Shown: in pieces, positions 33,722 through 44,928 of the stretch
Layout of the letters: the number at the start of each line of letters is the position of its first letter
Numbering within the stretch: the stretch's first letter is position 1
Assembly: GCF_030864355.1 (NCBI RefSeq)
Contig: NC_083397.1
Coordinates: 496,001 to 560,000 of the forward strand
Direction of reading: 5' to 3'
DNA from: Cutaneotrichosporon cavernicola
Lineage: Eukaryota; Basidiomycota; Tremellomycetes; Trichosporonales; Trichosporonaceae
Length of the DNA: 64,000 bases
Notes under the pieces: generated by a model
What the model saw: the letters and a program-made list of their open reading frames with translations, nothing else
What the model was told of the DNA's origin: nothing
Database searches by the model: none
Program-made: the position numbers and the translations under genes

Positions 33722-36187
33722 TCAGAAGCCGAAGAACTCGCCCTCAAACTCTACACCGCCCGCCGCGCGCGACTTCCACTCCGTGATCGTGCGCGCAGCC
33801 TCGTGCGCCTCAGTGACCATGTATTCGGGCCCACAAGCTGTGACGAACACGCCTGTAGGCTCGAGGACCGCGCGCCCGTGGCGGCCCATCGTCTCATCGA
33901 CAATGGTGTTGATCACCGTCTTGAACTCGGGGCGGCCGCGGTAGGCGCTGAGCGCGCTCATTGGGCGTGTCCAGTCCGTCATACGCTCATGCAAGTTCAC
34001 GACATTGGCAGTGGACGGGTTACGCTGCAGCCAGTCGGCCTTGGTCTTCTCAGCGGCGGACGCGGTGCGCTGTGGCGGGAACGCGTGGCCTAAGTCGCGC
34101 ACTGGGTCGACACACCAGTCAGAGTCGTGGCCTACAGAGTCGGCGTGCCCGTCAGAGCTTGAGGAGGCAGAGTGTGGATCCACGGAGCCGTCGTCGATGT
34201 CCTCCACGTCGTCGTCGTCGTCGTCGTCGCCGTGGCCCAGCGCCGAGTTGGGCGCAGAGGACGGGAATAGCTTGGACGCACGCTCCCATTTGCTCATGCG
34301 CTTCTCGTTAACCAGCGTGAGAGGCGACGAGTCGGGAACACGAGTTACGAAGACGTGGATACGAAGGGCGGTGGGAACGGCGACATCGTTGCCCTTGCGA
34401 CGCATGAAGAGGGCCCTGCGCTCCCAGATACGGGCCTGCTCGACGAGAGCATTCAGAGTCGGCATAATGGCACGGGCAGTCTGCTGCACTCGGACTACCC
34501 AGATGAGGTCCACAGTGCGCGCAGCGACAACGCCCGAGGGTGAGCGCGCGATGAGGTCCTGGGCCATGCCAATGGCGTGGGTGATGCCTGATCCGCCTGC
34601 AATGAGGCAGACGGACGAGAAAGAGAGGGGGAGCGTGTTGCCAGAGCCGCCGTAAGGGCCCTCGATCATCACACGCGCACCCTGCTTCCACACTCCCGCT
34701 TCGAGCTTCCTGCCGGACTTGCTCACCACGCTACCAGACGCCGCAAGCTGGTAGAGATCGTTGGTCCAGCTACCCACGGCCTTGGCCATGAGGACCATAC
34801 CGCCGCAGTCGGGCGCACTGGCAATGGTAAACGGGTGGGCCTCTAACGAGTTCTTGACGCCGAGGCCGAACACGCGGAGGCGAACATGCTGGCCTGCACG
34901 CCAGCCGGTCGTGATGCCCGGAATGGTGACCAGGGTGGTGCAGGTGCCGCTAAGGGCAACGAGTTCGGCGTGGGCGAAACGCGTCTTCATGAACGACGTG
35001 ATGATGGAAGCCACGTAGAGAGCAGCGCCTGCAATAACCCATGGCACGGCCTCCGTAACGTGCGCGCCGAGACCAGCAAGGAAGAGGAGGATGCCGATGT
35101 AGTGCGCAACCTTGAAGGTGCCGTACATGTACCGGCGGATCACGGGAATGGACGTAACAGTCAAGAGAGCGACACCCGCCAACGCAACAATGCCAGTCAC
35201 ACCGATCGGTGAAGCTGACTTGGCAGCAAGCTTGCCAATCGAGTTCCACTTCCATAGGAAGAAGGCCGAGTGGACAGTCGAGGCGACGAAAATGACACGA
35301 CCGGCAATCTTGTGAAGGATACGGATGCGGTCATAACCCTTGCCGATGAGGAGGCCGATGATGTTGCCGCGCACGCCAAGGGCGATGGCGACGGGGACTT
35401 GCGACATAGCTATGGAACCGGTGCGCGCGTAATCGCTGCCGTAGCCCGATACCTTGGCCTTGGGGGGGTGCAGGACGCTCTTGTACGTACACGCGACGGT
35501 GCAGGCGACAACGTACAAGACCATGATGAGGATAGTCTTGAGGTCGGCGCGGGTGTGGAGACCGAATGGAAGGCGAGCCAAGGGCTCAGTCTCGAAGACT
35601 GAGGCCCAGGGGAGGCGGGACGTGATAGGAGCGATATGGGGCGGCGGAGCAAGGGGGGAGCGGTCGGTCTGGACGCCAGGCGGGAGCGAGTGCGGATCTT
35701 GGGCCGGGCCAATCGCCGCAACGGAAGCGACGTGGGCGTCACGGCTTCCAGAACGCAGAATCCAACCCTTGTTGAGGTCGCCGCCGCCAACGAGGCGGGG
35801 CATCGCATTGGTCTGCTCCAAACGCTTCTTGTGCGCCATGTCAAACGCATACGCCGGACGCGCGGCCGCTTCGGCGGCGGCGGTACGCCGGCGGTGCATG
35901 CTCGCGAACCAACGTGCAAGGAACCGAGGGTGCTCAAAGAGCATCACCGCTACCAGGATGGCCGCGCACACAATGATGAGGAAGATGGGCATGCGCTGAC
36001 TCAACATGCGCTGTTCGTTGCTTTGCTGCGCAATGATCTGCGTGATGTTCGAAGAAGCAGCGGGAGGCGCAGCCTCTACGGGCGTACCGACCGCAGCGCT
36101 CTGGGTGGCGATGGCCGAGGGTATGTTGTGGACGAGGGAGATCGACGTCGCGGCGACGGTGGCCGTGGCCATGACGAGGGCCGACAT
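33722..36187 (-). CDS. Ferric/cupric reductase-type transmembrane oxidoreductase (FRE family)
   Basis: It probably moves electrons from cytosolic NADPH through FAD and two hemes to an extracellular acceptor such as Fe(III). The ATG at 36187 starts an intronless frame of about 820 residues. An early membrane span (PIFLIIVCAAILVAVMLF) is followed by a large loop and then the heme membrane domain. Heme ligands are the pairs ILHKIAGRVIFVASTVHSAF and FKVAHYIGILLFLAGLGAHV, each with two His spaced 13 residues apart. The FAD motif is HPFTIAS and the NADPH pyrophosphate loop CLIAGGSGITHAIG; the C-terminal VFVTACGPEYMV is the usual CGP motif. Between the NADPH loop and the CGP motif sits an acidic low-complexity insert with eight consecutive Asp codons. 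Iron reductase is the likeliest role; a NADPH oxidase role is less likely because FRE-type spacing is kept. Confidence 0.87.
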   Translation of the reverse strand: MSALVMATATVAATSISLVHNIPSAIATQSAAVGTPVEAAPPAASSNITQIIAQQSNEQRMLSQRMPIFLIIVCAAILVAVMLFEHPRFLARWFASMHRRRTAAAEAAARPAYAFDMAHKKRLEQTNAMPRLVGGGDLNKGWILRSGSRDAHVASVAAIGPAQDPHSLPPGVQTDRSPLAPPPHIAPITSRLPWASVFETEPLARLPFGLHTRADLKTILIMVLYVVACTVACTYKSVLHPPKAKVSGYGSDYARTGSIAMSQVPVAIALGVRGNIIGLLIGKGYDRIRILHKIAGRVIFVASTVHSAFFLWKWNSIGKLAAKSASPIGVTGIVALAGVALLTVTSIPVIRRYMYGTFKVAHYIGILLFLAGLGAHVTEAVPWVIAGAALYVASIITSFMKTRFAHAELVALSGTCTTLVTIPGITTGWRAGQHVRLRVFGLGVKNSLEAHPFTIASAPDCGGMVLMAKAVGSWTNDLYQLAASGSVVSKSGRKLEAGVWKQGARVMIEGPYGGSGNTLPLSFSSVCLIAGGSGITHAIGMAQDLIARSPSGVVAARTVDLIWVVRVQQTARAIMPTLNALVEQARIWERRALFMRRKGNDVAVPTALRIHVFVTRVPDSSPLTLVNEKRMSKWERASKLFPSSAPNSALGHGDDDDDDDVEDIDDGSVDPHSASSSSDGHADSVGHDSDWCVDPVRDLGHAFPPQRTASAAEKTKADWLQRNPSTANVVNLHERMTDWTRPMSALSAYRGRPEFKTVINTIVDETMGRHGRAVLEPTGVFVTACGPEYMVTEAHEAARTITEWKSRAAGGVEFEGEFFGF

Positions 36188-38866
36188 GTCTGGGCGGTGA
36201 GGCTGGTGGGTTATGGGAAAGAGTGGCGTTGTCGGGGAGGTCGGGAGGAGGTCGGGAGGATTGAATGGGCCAGAGACAAGCAACAAGCCAAAAGAAGGTC
36301 GGGGTAGTGCCTACGTCTAGCGTAGAGCACGACGGATGTCGAGGAGGAGAGGAGTAGTCGACGCGCAGCGTCTTCTATGCAATGTGGGAGAGAGTGATGG
36401 AAGCGAAAAGGATGAAGATGTTTAGACGGCTTTGTGGCCCGCCTACTCTGGTCCAAGTTGTGGTCGCTTCGCAACGATCAATGTGCTTGTGAAGTGAGGC
36501 TGGGCGGGGCGGGGCGAGGCCTTGGGGCAGCTGGGGCAGAAGGGGTGACAGTTAGGTTAGATGACGGCCTGCGTCCGAGTATAGATGTATGGATGGATGG
36601 ATGGATGGACTACGAGCTGCCGGCAGACTCGTTCCAGAAAATGTTTAGTTTAGTAGAGAGAGGGGAAGAGGGGGAGGGAGGAGGGGAAGAGGGAAGAGGG
36701 GAATGAGGTAAAGAGGAGTGAGATGAGGGAGGAAGATGAGTTTGGAGAAGGAGAATCCGGCGAGGGTGAGAGCAAGGGAAGTAAAGGAAAAGGGGATGTG
36801 ACAGTTGCAGGGGATCCGTTACCATCCGATCTTCCTCCCTTTTCACAGTCTTTCCTCTTCATCTTGGCTTCCCATACTCCCCGCTTTTCACATATCGCCA
36901 TACAGCCCTTCAACATATTACCTCCCACATCCTACACTTGACCTACCCTATGCATATGCATCTTGACCGGTTGGCAGATCTCGTGACAAACAAGGTCAAC
37001 TTGACCGTGTGCCAGCCAGGTTTGTTCGCCGCGTCCCTGAGCATGTCCCTGGTTTAACAATCGTCTATTCTCCCCTCGGACCTCATCCCTCGGAGGCACA
37101 TGTACAATTTTACTGGGAATTCACGTACGTCTGCGATCTGGGTCAAGATCCATCTAGGTATGATAGATCTAGATCAAGAGTGCAATGCAAAGTATGGAAC
37201 AGAAGTGGGATTGTCCTCGTTCAGTGACGCGGCATGAAGAGCAAGAGCAAGAGCGCGAGCGCGTGTGACTTGTTTGCCCTCGGAGGCCATCGGAGGGAGG
37301 CACAAAAAAGGCGCTAGCCTTCTGCAACAAGCTCCAAACTCCCAAGATCTAAACTCAGTTGGCTGTGCACATACAACGCACATTCGAGACTACCCTACTT
37401 TCCATTGCTCCTGTAGAGCATATAGTGCACTCGTGCACTGGCGTCGATGTATACCGTCTCGGACTGTGCACGAGTGCAACCCCATCAGGCCTGGACTGAA
37501 ACTAGGGTACCCTGACCAAGACATGTCGCCGGATCGACGGCCTTGTCGACGTGTCACCGAGTTAAGTCAGTCGCGTCCATCGCGTCATCCAAAAGCGGTA
37601 GCAGCGTTTCCTCTACCCGATCCCTCAAATTCCTCAAACTTGGTGTCAGTCTAAAGTGGCCTAGTTGAGATTGGGGGGAGGGCCGTTCCTGTACCTCAAC
37701 TGTGGTTCCACATGCCCGAATGCGCAGCCCAGGTACAGTATGGGTACATGGGCAAGTGAAAGCACGACGCCGCTGCTGACGATATAATCAATTCTGTAGA
37801 CGGAAGGCGAAACTTGGATCGACGAGGTCCTATCCGGCATCGATCTGAAACGCCAAGAGTTTGATGGCCGAGATTGATTGATTGCCAGAACAGTCGACAG
37901 TCAATCGGTTGCTCAATCATCTGACAGACTGACGTGAGCCACTGAGACTTGAGAACCCTAGCTAGATCTGACCATCTGACAGCTGTCAGTACGCTTTCCA
38001 TGGACATATATCTTTCAAGTACGAGCAGATGGCTGCTTCCAAGTCCAACAAGCCAGCATCGCCACTCCCACTGCTCCGCCGAGCTCCCGTGTTCGACATG
38101 GATATCAGCGTTCCAACGTTCCAACCAACTTTCCCTTGTCACTCTAGCCAATCCGGCCCAACTCTACTCTCGAGCCCGTCTTGCCTTTGAGTGATACTCA
38201 CATGACTTTGAGTCGTCTTGAAATAGAACAGTACAAACGACTCTACAGCACGAATCCGCCGGACAAACTGCTTCACTTGGACATTGCCGTTCGTGATCAT
38301 CCAGCGTCAGGTGTCTACATTGCTATGAGACCTGGGCACCTCTCCACACCTCACAGTAGATGGGACACGGCATGAGGGTACTAGACCTAACATACAGTAA
38401 AACAATCTTACGCCTCTCCAACATCTCCGTGCGAGGTTCAGCTTCCTGCCTCGCTTCTAGCGTTCGGGGTGCTACAGTCTAGAAAGTAACGAGTATGCCT
38501 GTGCCATCGACTGTGTGGTAATGAAGCCTTGTACACCCTGCCGCGAGCGTTTCCCATCACAAGGTCGCCACTCAACTCGCAAGATATAGATCAATTCAAA
38601 TAGGTTGCTGTGGCGCGTTGTTAGCTGTGGCCGTTGTCTACGACCTGACCTGTTAGATGTAAGAATTCGCCAGTTGCCTTACCGCCCGACTTACAGAGGT
38701 CCGCACAAATAACGCTCAGCTCAAAGCTTTCAACGCAGATAGATATTCAATCCACCCAAAGCGTCCATACATCCAGTCCACACTGGAACTCCCAACCTAT
38801 TCCGCCGCCCTAATCAACATCTTCTCAGAATATATGGAACAGACAAAATGAACAGTCGTACAACAC
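36188..38866. other. Gene-poor region upstream of the ferric reductase gene
   Basis: About 2.7 kb. It contains an ATGG tetranucleotide run (36587-36610) and a long polypurine stretch (about 36655-36740). Open frames in the polypurine part are compositional. Beyond 37000 no gene, repeat family or RNA was recognised before the tRNA at 38867. Confidence 0.5.
36587..36610. repeat. ATGG microsatellite
   Basis: About six copies of a four-base unit (ATGG) in the upstream region of the ferric reductase gene. Confidence 0.8.
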
Positions 38867-38947
38867 GTCCTCGTGGTGTAGTGGTTATCATACTCTCTTA
38901 GGGTCTTGCTATGGGAGTGGCCCCGCGTTCGAATCGCGGCGAGGACC
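38867..38947 (+). tRNA. tRNA-Pro (anticodon AGG) with a short intron
   Basis: The acceptor stem GTCCTCG pairs perfectly with CGAGGAC. The T arm is CCGCG-TTCGAAT-CGCGG, and the internal promoter boxes read TGGTGTAGTGG (A box) and GCGTTCGAATC (B box). The anticodon stem CTCTC/GGGAG encloses 15 bases. With TT at positions 32-33 the anticodon is AGG, and the extra eight bases (about TCTTGCTA) sit after position 37, where nuclear tRNA introns belong. A TTTT at 38974 and a T11 run at 38980-38990 provide RNA polymerase III termination. The isotype depends on the intron placement; the structure itself is clear. Confidence 0.85.
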
Positions 38948-38973
38948 AGCAGGATTCAATTCCTGAGCTGTGC

Positions 38974-38990
38974 TTTTACTTTTTTTTTTT
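38974..38990 (+). terminator. RNA polymerase III T-run terminator
   Basis: A TTTT followed by an 11-T run starts 26 bases after the tRNA 3' end, as expected for Pol III termination. Confidence 0.75.
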
Positions 38991-39028
38991 ACGCTGTCAT
39001 TTCGCCATTCGGGGTGGATTTGGGATAA

Positions 39029-39196
39029 GGGGAGGTGGGAGGTGGGAGGTGGGAGGTGGGAGGTGGGAGGTGGGAGGTGGGAGGTGGGAGGTGGGAGGTG
39101 GGAGGTGGGAGGTGGGAGGTGGGAGGTGGGAGGTGGGAGGTGGGAGGTGGGAGGTGGGAGGTGGGAGGTGGGAGGTGGGAGGTGGGAGGTGGGAGG
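39029..39196. repeat. 7-bp G-rich minisatellite (GGGAGGT, about 24 copies)
   Basis: Near-perfect tandem repeat of a seven-base unit over about 168 bases, starting 39 bases after the T-run of the tRNA gene. Every unit has a GGG and a GG tract on the plus strand, so the array could form G-quadruplexes. All three plus-strand frames stay open through it, which creates spurious ORFs. It lies between the tRNA and the 3' end of the Wee1 gene. Confidence 0.92.
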
Positions 39197-39491
39197 GTGG
39201 TGCGGACCGGTTCACGGTACTGTTATGGTGGTGGAGGGCACAGGTGGAGGTTCAGGCGGAGGAGGCGCGTGAACGGATTGATGCTAGGCTGGATGCATGG
39301 ATGCTCGCAACACGCTGAGCTTATTTTTCAGCATGAAATACGCCGGAGAGATATAGACTTCCGCTCATGACCATACGGAATGTGGCGCCCGATCACCCAA
39401 CTACACCACCACCACCCTGCTCGACTCATGTAACCTAAAACAAAGTTGACAGCAATTATACTCTGCGATGACTATGACTATCTTTGTACAA

Positions 39492-42400
39492 CTATACGAT
39501 TTCACCCAGCACGTACGCCGTCCATTCATCAGCCTCCTCTACTAGTGCAGGGCCCGCAATCCGGCCCCTCAACAAACCCCCCTCCGCCCTCCCTCGTTCC
39601 ATCGCCTCCTGCGCCCGCCGTAGCGGTGCCACAGCGAGTGCCTCAGTCAGCGTCATGCGCTGCTCAGGATTGGATGCCATCATGTGGCCGATGGTCTTGA
39701 TGAGCTTCGCGCTCACGACGGGTGTCGGCGGCACGCCCGGAACCGCGTCCGGTTTCGGGCCGCCACGAATGGCGTACTGGTCCTCAAGGTCCGAGAAGTC
39801 GTCATGTCGCAGCTTGATCCATGCCTCCCCGTTCGACGGGAGCTCGACGCTCAGCGCCGCCTCGAGTGTCATAATACCCAATGAGTACACATCCGCGGGC
39901 GGGGCAGGCGGTACGTCGTTCAATGCCTCAGGGCATAGATACTCGCGGTCGCCCTCGTGGTCGACCACGGGGCTCGGCCCGAGGCTCCTCTCGCTGTCGC
40001 TGTTGATGACACCCAGCTCACCATGCGAGTGATCGCTGGCGGCCTGTGGGACGATGGCAAACACGCTGAGGCCAAAGTCGGCCACTTTCAGGATACCGTC
40101 GGTCGTAATGAGAATGTTGGAGGGCTTGAAGTCAAGGTGGAGGACCCCATGAGAGTGGATGTGGTGCAATGCCGAAGTGAGCTCAGCAAGCATCTTCCAC
40201 ACTCGCCCTTCCTCCAGTCCGCCAAACTCTGAGACGGACAAGAGGAAGTGCGCGAGGTCGCCACACGGAGCCAACTCTGTCCGGATGTGAAGGCGCCCGG
40301 CCTCTTCCCAGGAATCAGCCAGACGAATAATGTTCAGGTGCTGAACCTGTCCGATCGCGCGTAGGATCGCGACCTCTTCAAGCTGTCGTTGACGGTCTCT
40401 GTTACCGCTGTATGGTTTGCCCTTCTTGACAGCCCACAAGATGTCGTCGGCCTTGGAGCGGACCTTCCAGACAGAAGAGAACTCGCCCTGGCCGAGGGCT
40501 TGAATGGTCGCAAAGTCGCGATCATAACGGCCTATACCTGCTTCTCGTGCCTCCCTAGGGATGTACGTGTCGCCAATTTGCGACTCGCCGACAGGGGTTG
40601 CAGGCATGCCGCCGTGTGCCCGGTAGGTGGCAGCGAGCATGAGGTTGGACGCGCGCACCACAGGTCCACTTCCCGACAAGGTACGGACATGTCCCGGAGC
40701 AAGGGGAGTAGCCGTGGGTGAGATGTCAACCGATGTGACCGACGCCATCGATAGTCGGCGCGCGAATGGGTACCTCGTGGACGCTGGCGTGGGGGAAGGC
40801 GTCGTCATTCCACACTTCGGTTGAACTTTAAAGTCAGCAGCTGCACAATACACGGTGTATTCCTGGTAGGGTTCCAGGAGTATTGTAACTCACTAGCAGC
40901 GAGAGGGGCGCTCTTGGTTGGCGTGGCAGGAGTGGGCATCTCGCCATCGCTGGCGCCTGAACCAAAGAGAGAACTGCCCTTACGTCTAAGACCTCTGGAT
41001 CCTCCGATCGACGAAGTTGTCGACGACATCCTTGCGTGACCGCCGTTCCGCCTGCTCACGGGCGACGTCATCAAGTCAGATGCGGTGGACGAGAGCCGAC
41101 GATGGTGCGAGCCTATTGACCGGCGGAGTGACGAGCGCATTGGCCTGAGGGGACTCATGTCCTCCTGGTCAGTGTCTTCAAGCTCGTACTCATGCGAAAG
41201 CTCCTCGCGAGTGTCGTTGTCACTGTCACGGATGTCGCACCGTGACACACCTGTCGCGCTTGCGAAAGAGGATGCAAGGAAGGAGCGCACTGGCCGCTGT
41301 TCGGTACGGGGAGCGGCTTTAGGCATGGGGCTCCACTTGGGAGTGTGCTTGGCCATTGGGAGAGAGGACCTCGGTCGGTGTTTTTCTCCCCGCTTCTTGT
41401 TGATACCCGACGACTCGAAGGCCGCTGGAGATGGCTTGTCGTCGCCAAACAGGTGAAGGCGAGCCAGTGGAGTGCCGTTGGAGGTTGGTATCTCTGGCAT
41501 CGTGGCTCTTTTAGGGAGTCTTGGCCTCACAGGGTGGAAGGGGTCTGCGCGCCTGGGCAGTGTCCAGTTGGGCGTGCCCTCGCTCCGGCCAGGGAAGGGT
41601 AGGTCGTTGTTTCGCAGCCCCGAGGTGTGGTGGACGGGTCTTGGGGGAAGCGCAGTATTGGGGCGCTTCGAGGACGCTGATCGCGATGGTGTCGAGTCAA
41701 CCTGGTTTGCTTCTGATGACGGTGGGGAACTGGTGGTGTAGTGATGTGCCATCTCACTTTGTGTGTCGCGAGAGGCAGTGTACTGGGCTAAGAAAAAGGC
41801 CGATGAGTCTGAAGGGTGTGATGGATCGGACGTGCGGCGCGGCAGGGACTCGGGAGAAGGGATCGACAAATGGTCATCCTCGTGTTGTCCCATGCCCGAG
41901 CGACCGCGACCTCCCCTCCGTGTCGATGCCGTTATACTCTCACTCCGAATAGGGGAGTTGATTGGTTCGTTCTCGAGAGCTGCAGTTGAGGACGCTGAAT
42001 CGACGCGGGATAACGGCAACGGCAAGAAAGGTGAAAGGGGTCTACTGCTAGTTGGGGAAGGCGCCAGTGACTTGCCCAAAAGAGGAGAACTGGGTCCGGG
42101 CGAAGACTGAAAGAGACGCGTCTGCCAAAACTGGTCGTTAGGGCGCGACGCGCCACTGAATTGTGGACGTTTGACTGGAAGCGTGGCGTCGTCCTCGCCG
42201 TAGCCAGGGTTGCCGATGTCCCATACGTTGACCACAGACGGGCGCGAAAGCTGGGGCGCGTGGCGCTCCGAACTGAAGAGGGACGAAGCCGACGTGCATG
42301 ACCCAGTGTCCTCAGCGTTCGAGAAGCGCCTGTGAGAAGACGGACCAGGCACTTGCAGGTCGGGCACAGTGTCGGTCTCTCTCCAATCCTGTTGATGACG

Positions 42401-43197
42401 GGGAGGGGGGAAGGTGGGCGACTCTAGCGCATCGCGACGGGGGGCGGACTTGGATAGGAAAGGCGACCCCAGCCCCAAGAGGGTGTTATTGGTGGGCATG
42501 GCAGTCGCGCTGGAACATCCGTGGTCGTAGGTGGCAGTTAACGGCGCTGGGGTATTGCGGCGGAGCATCCCCCCAGGTAGCCGTTGTGGTGTGGTTGTTG
42601 GTGGTGGTGGGGTATCGACGGACGGTGGGCAGCTGCTAGCTGGTGTGCGCGTCATGGCCTCCGGGCTCATCTCGCTCACGAGCGGAGGGGTTGACTGCGT
42701 TTTGCCGAGCGACACATGAGACAGCTTGTTTTGGAGTTGGGTCTGGTGTTAGCTCCATGTTTGTCACGCCTGGGAAAAAAAGGGGGAGGTATGAGGAACG
42801 GGCAAGCGAATGTCTTGCAAGTACGCACTAGTGGGACCGACATGCCACGTCCGCGAGGTGGGGAGTCTTGGAGCTCGTACGACCTGTGCCCGGGGTAGGT
42901 TGGTGAGGTCTGTACATTAAGCGGTGGTATCCCGTCGTCATAATCTGGGTTGGGTGTAGAGGAAGATTGAGAGGCCGACACCTTGACATGTCGGACGACG
43001 CGTCTTGGCTCAACTGCGCGTGTCGAGGCAAGTGATGATACGGACGCAGCTGAGCTTGCTCGGCTGATGGATGGTTTGGTCGGTTGAGTGGAAGGTATCG
43101 CGCGTTGTCGCTTAGGTTCGCGGTTTGAAGCGCCGAGGTCGTTCGTGTTTGCACGCCTGATAGTGGGAGTAGTGACGCTAGGAGTTGAAGGCGTCAT
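39492..43197 (-). CDS. WEE1: Wee1-family cell-cycle kinase
   Basis: It delays mitosis by phosphorylating the inhibitory Tyr of Cdk1 in the nucleus. Three exons: 43197 to about 42838 (MTPSTPSVTTPTIRR), about 42746-40891, and about 40829-39492, joined in frame (VPL to TQLQNKLSHV, and SAPLAA to IQPKCGMTT). The N-terminal 750 or so residues are Ser/Pro/Thr-rich, with many S/T-P sites likely to be regulatory phosphosites. The kinase domain begins with LGQGEFSSVWKV, uses Lys in WAVKKGK, and has the Wee1-specific loop HLDFKPSNIL in place of the HRD loop of other kinases, then VADFGLS and EGDREYLCPEAL. The C-terminal lobe ends with the MMASNPEQRMTLTEAL region, and the stop is TAG at 39492. The HLD and GDREYL signatures separate it from other Ser/Thr kinases. 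It is divergent from RCC1. Confidence 0.93.
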
Positions 43198-44928
43198 GTT
43201 TTGAGATTGGGATGGGTGAATGGGGTTGTGGCTCAGTTTGCAATGGCGTAGTGGGGGAGTGGAGCGCGCGATGGCGTCCGGGGTTGATGAGTGATGATGA
43301 AGGATCTGGTTGTGAAGAGAAGCAAGGGTTGGGGAATGTCGAGATGAGATGTGTGGGATACAAGTAATGGCCGATGGGTGCGGCGGGAGGGGCGACAGAG
43401 GGCGGGGCCGAAGGCGGGGTTCGTGCGTGTTTATGGATTGTTTGTGTATGTTTCTCCCAGCCTTTTCCTGGTTGATGCAGGAATTGATGGTCGTTGACAG
43501 ATGATTAAATGAGCGATGCGGACATGAAGATGAAAGAGAGATATAGATATAGAGAGACAGAGAGAAGGAGTGAAACGCGGAATGGTAGTTGAGTAGAGTT
43601 GAGTGTTGAGTGGATTCAAGTCGAGTGAGACTTGGACTTGAATACTGAGACGAGAGGGTCAACTCAGGTTGAGAGACACGAGACGCGTCCAGCGTCCAGC
43701 TTGTAGCGAATTTCAAGTTGAGGTTTAGGTCTGGGGGTATCGAGGAGGTAGAGATCCTTTTTATTCAAGGTTTACAAAGTACCCGACAAGCTTTAGACAC
43801 GCTTTGTACACTTTGACGCTTACACCATTCCTTTGAAGGATTAGGATTGGATTGTTTATAGAATGGTGGGAATGTGTGACCAAACTTGATCAACTTGGAT
43901 GCTTTGGTTGTCGGTAACGTAACGTGGGTTTGTTGTGCTTCTGTATGTTTGGGTCCAAAGCAGGGGCCCTGCCTAAAGTCCCTGTTTTCAACCCTTTTAC
44001 CCTGTTGGCCGTTTTGAAGCTTTAGTGGTTGACGCGTGTGCTACTCATTCCGCCGTGATACCCTGTATCTATCCTAAAGGAGATTCCATCCCGCTGACCG
44101 CTGAGCCGTTGAGCCGCTGAGCCGCTGAGCCGTAGAGTAGGTCGAATAACGACAATCCACCAGTTGCAGCCCTTGCAACCAACCCTTGTCAACCATACGG
44201 TCATGTTGACTGCTCGGAAAGGCAAAATGCTAGATCTACGGGATACCTGATACGGGATGTTGAGATGACTGAGATGTTTTGATTCGTGTCGTGTCTCACC
44301 ATACCACCACTTCAATCATCCCTAGAAATAAGCCATTTCCAGCCATTAGGGTCAGTTTACTCAAGGGATAAAGGTTCCTAACATTCCTGAGAGACCTTCT
44401 AAACATCCTTCCTTCCATAATGCTATCATCGCTATCACCAAATAACAAAACAATCCTCATTAGCGGAACCATTTTCTTTCAATCTCAATTTCCAGTTTAA
44501 AGTTTACCTAATCACACCCCTAACAATGCGGTTGACTTATTTTCCCTTCAAACTAGATTTTGTACATCAAGGCCCGCATGAAGATATGCAGAATCCTTTA
44601 ATGGGGGGGTAATAAACAATAAATGACCTCATTCGCTGTTTTGCTCTCCAACTACCTATGAGCATTCAGTCCCTCCTCCCCCCCCCCCCACACATAACAT
44701 CTTCATTCTTCTTGGTCTCTTAAACAACAACACTCGCTCCTCACCTTCTCTCGTCTCCTCTTCGATCAATTCTGTCTCCGTCTCTGTCAAAACTGCTGTA
44801 AGCGAGCAGTGCACAGGCGGCCCGTACACCAAGGTAAGTCTTTAACGTGCAACCGTGATTCTGGTTCTCACCATCTGACCATTCAGTTCTTCTATCCTCT
44901 CAAAACCAAACCAACTAATACTCGAAAT
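43198..44928. promoter_or_regulatory. Divergent promoter between WEE1 and RCC1
   Basis: About 1.7 kb. The first 500 bases next to the Wee1 start are C/T-rich on the minus strand and probably a leader. The middle (about 43780-44640) is A/T-richer and contains short TGAGCCGCT repeats at about 44101-44133. A 12-C run lies at 44678-44689, and the leader of RCC1 is C/T-rich. No protein was recognised. Confidence 0.5.
44834..44886 (+). other. Likely 5'-UTR intron of RCC1
   Basis: A strong donor GTAAGT at 44834 pairs with an acceptor CAG at 44884-44886, with a CTGAC branch-like motif eight bases before the acceptor. It lies 42 bases ahead of the RCC1 start codon. Confidence 0.5.

Noticed and set aside
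36610..36928. Ser/Pro/Leu-rich frames around 36.6-36.9 kb
   Set aside because: They come from a polypurine/polypyrimidine stretch with no start context or splice support.
38911..39370. Three overlapping frames made of WEVGGGR-type repeats
   Set aside because: They come from the 7-bp minisatellite, which is open in every frame, so they are not genes.
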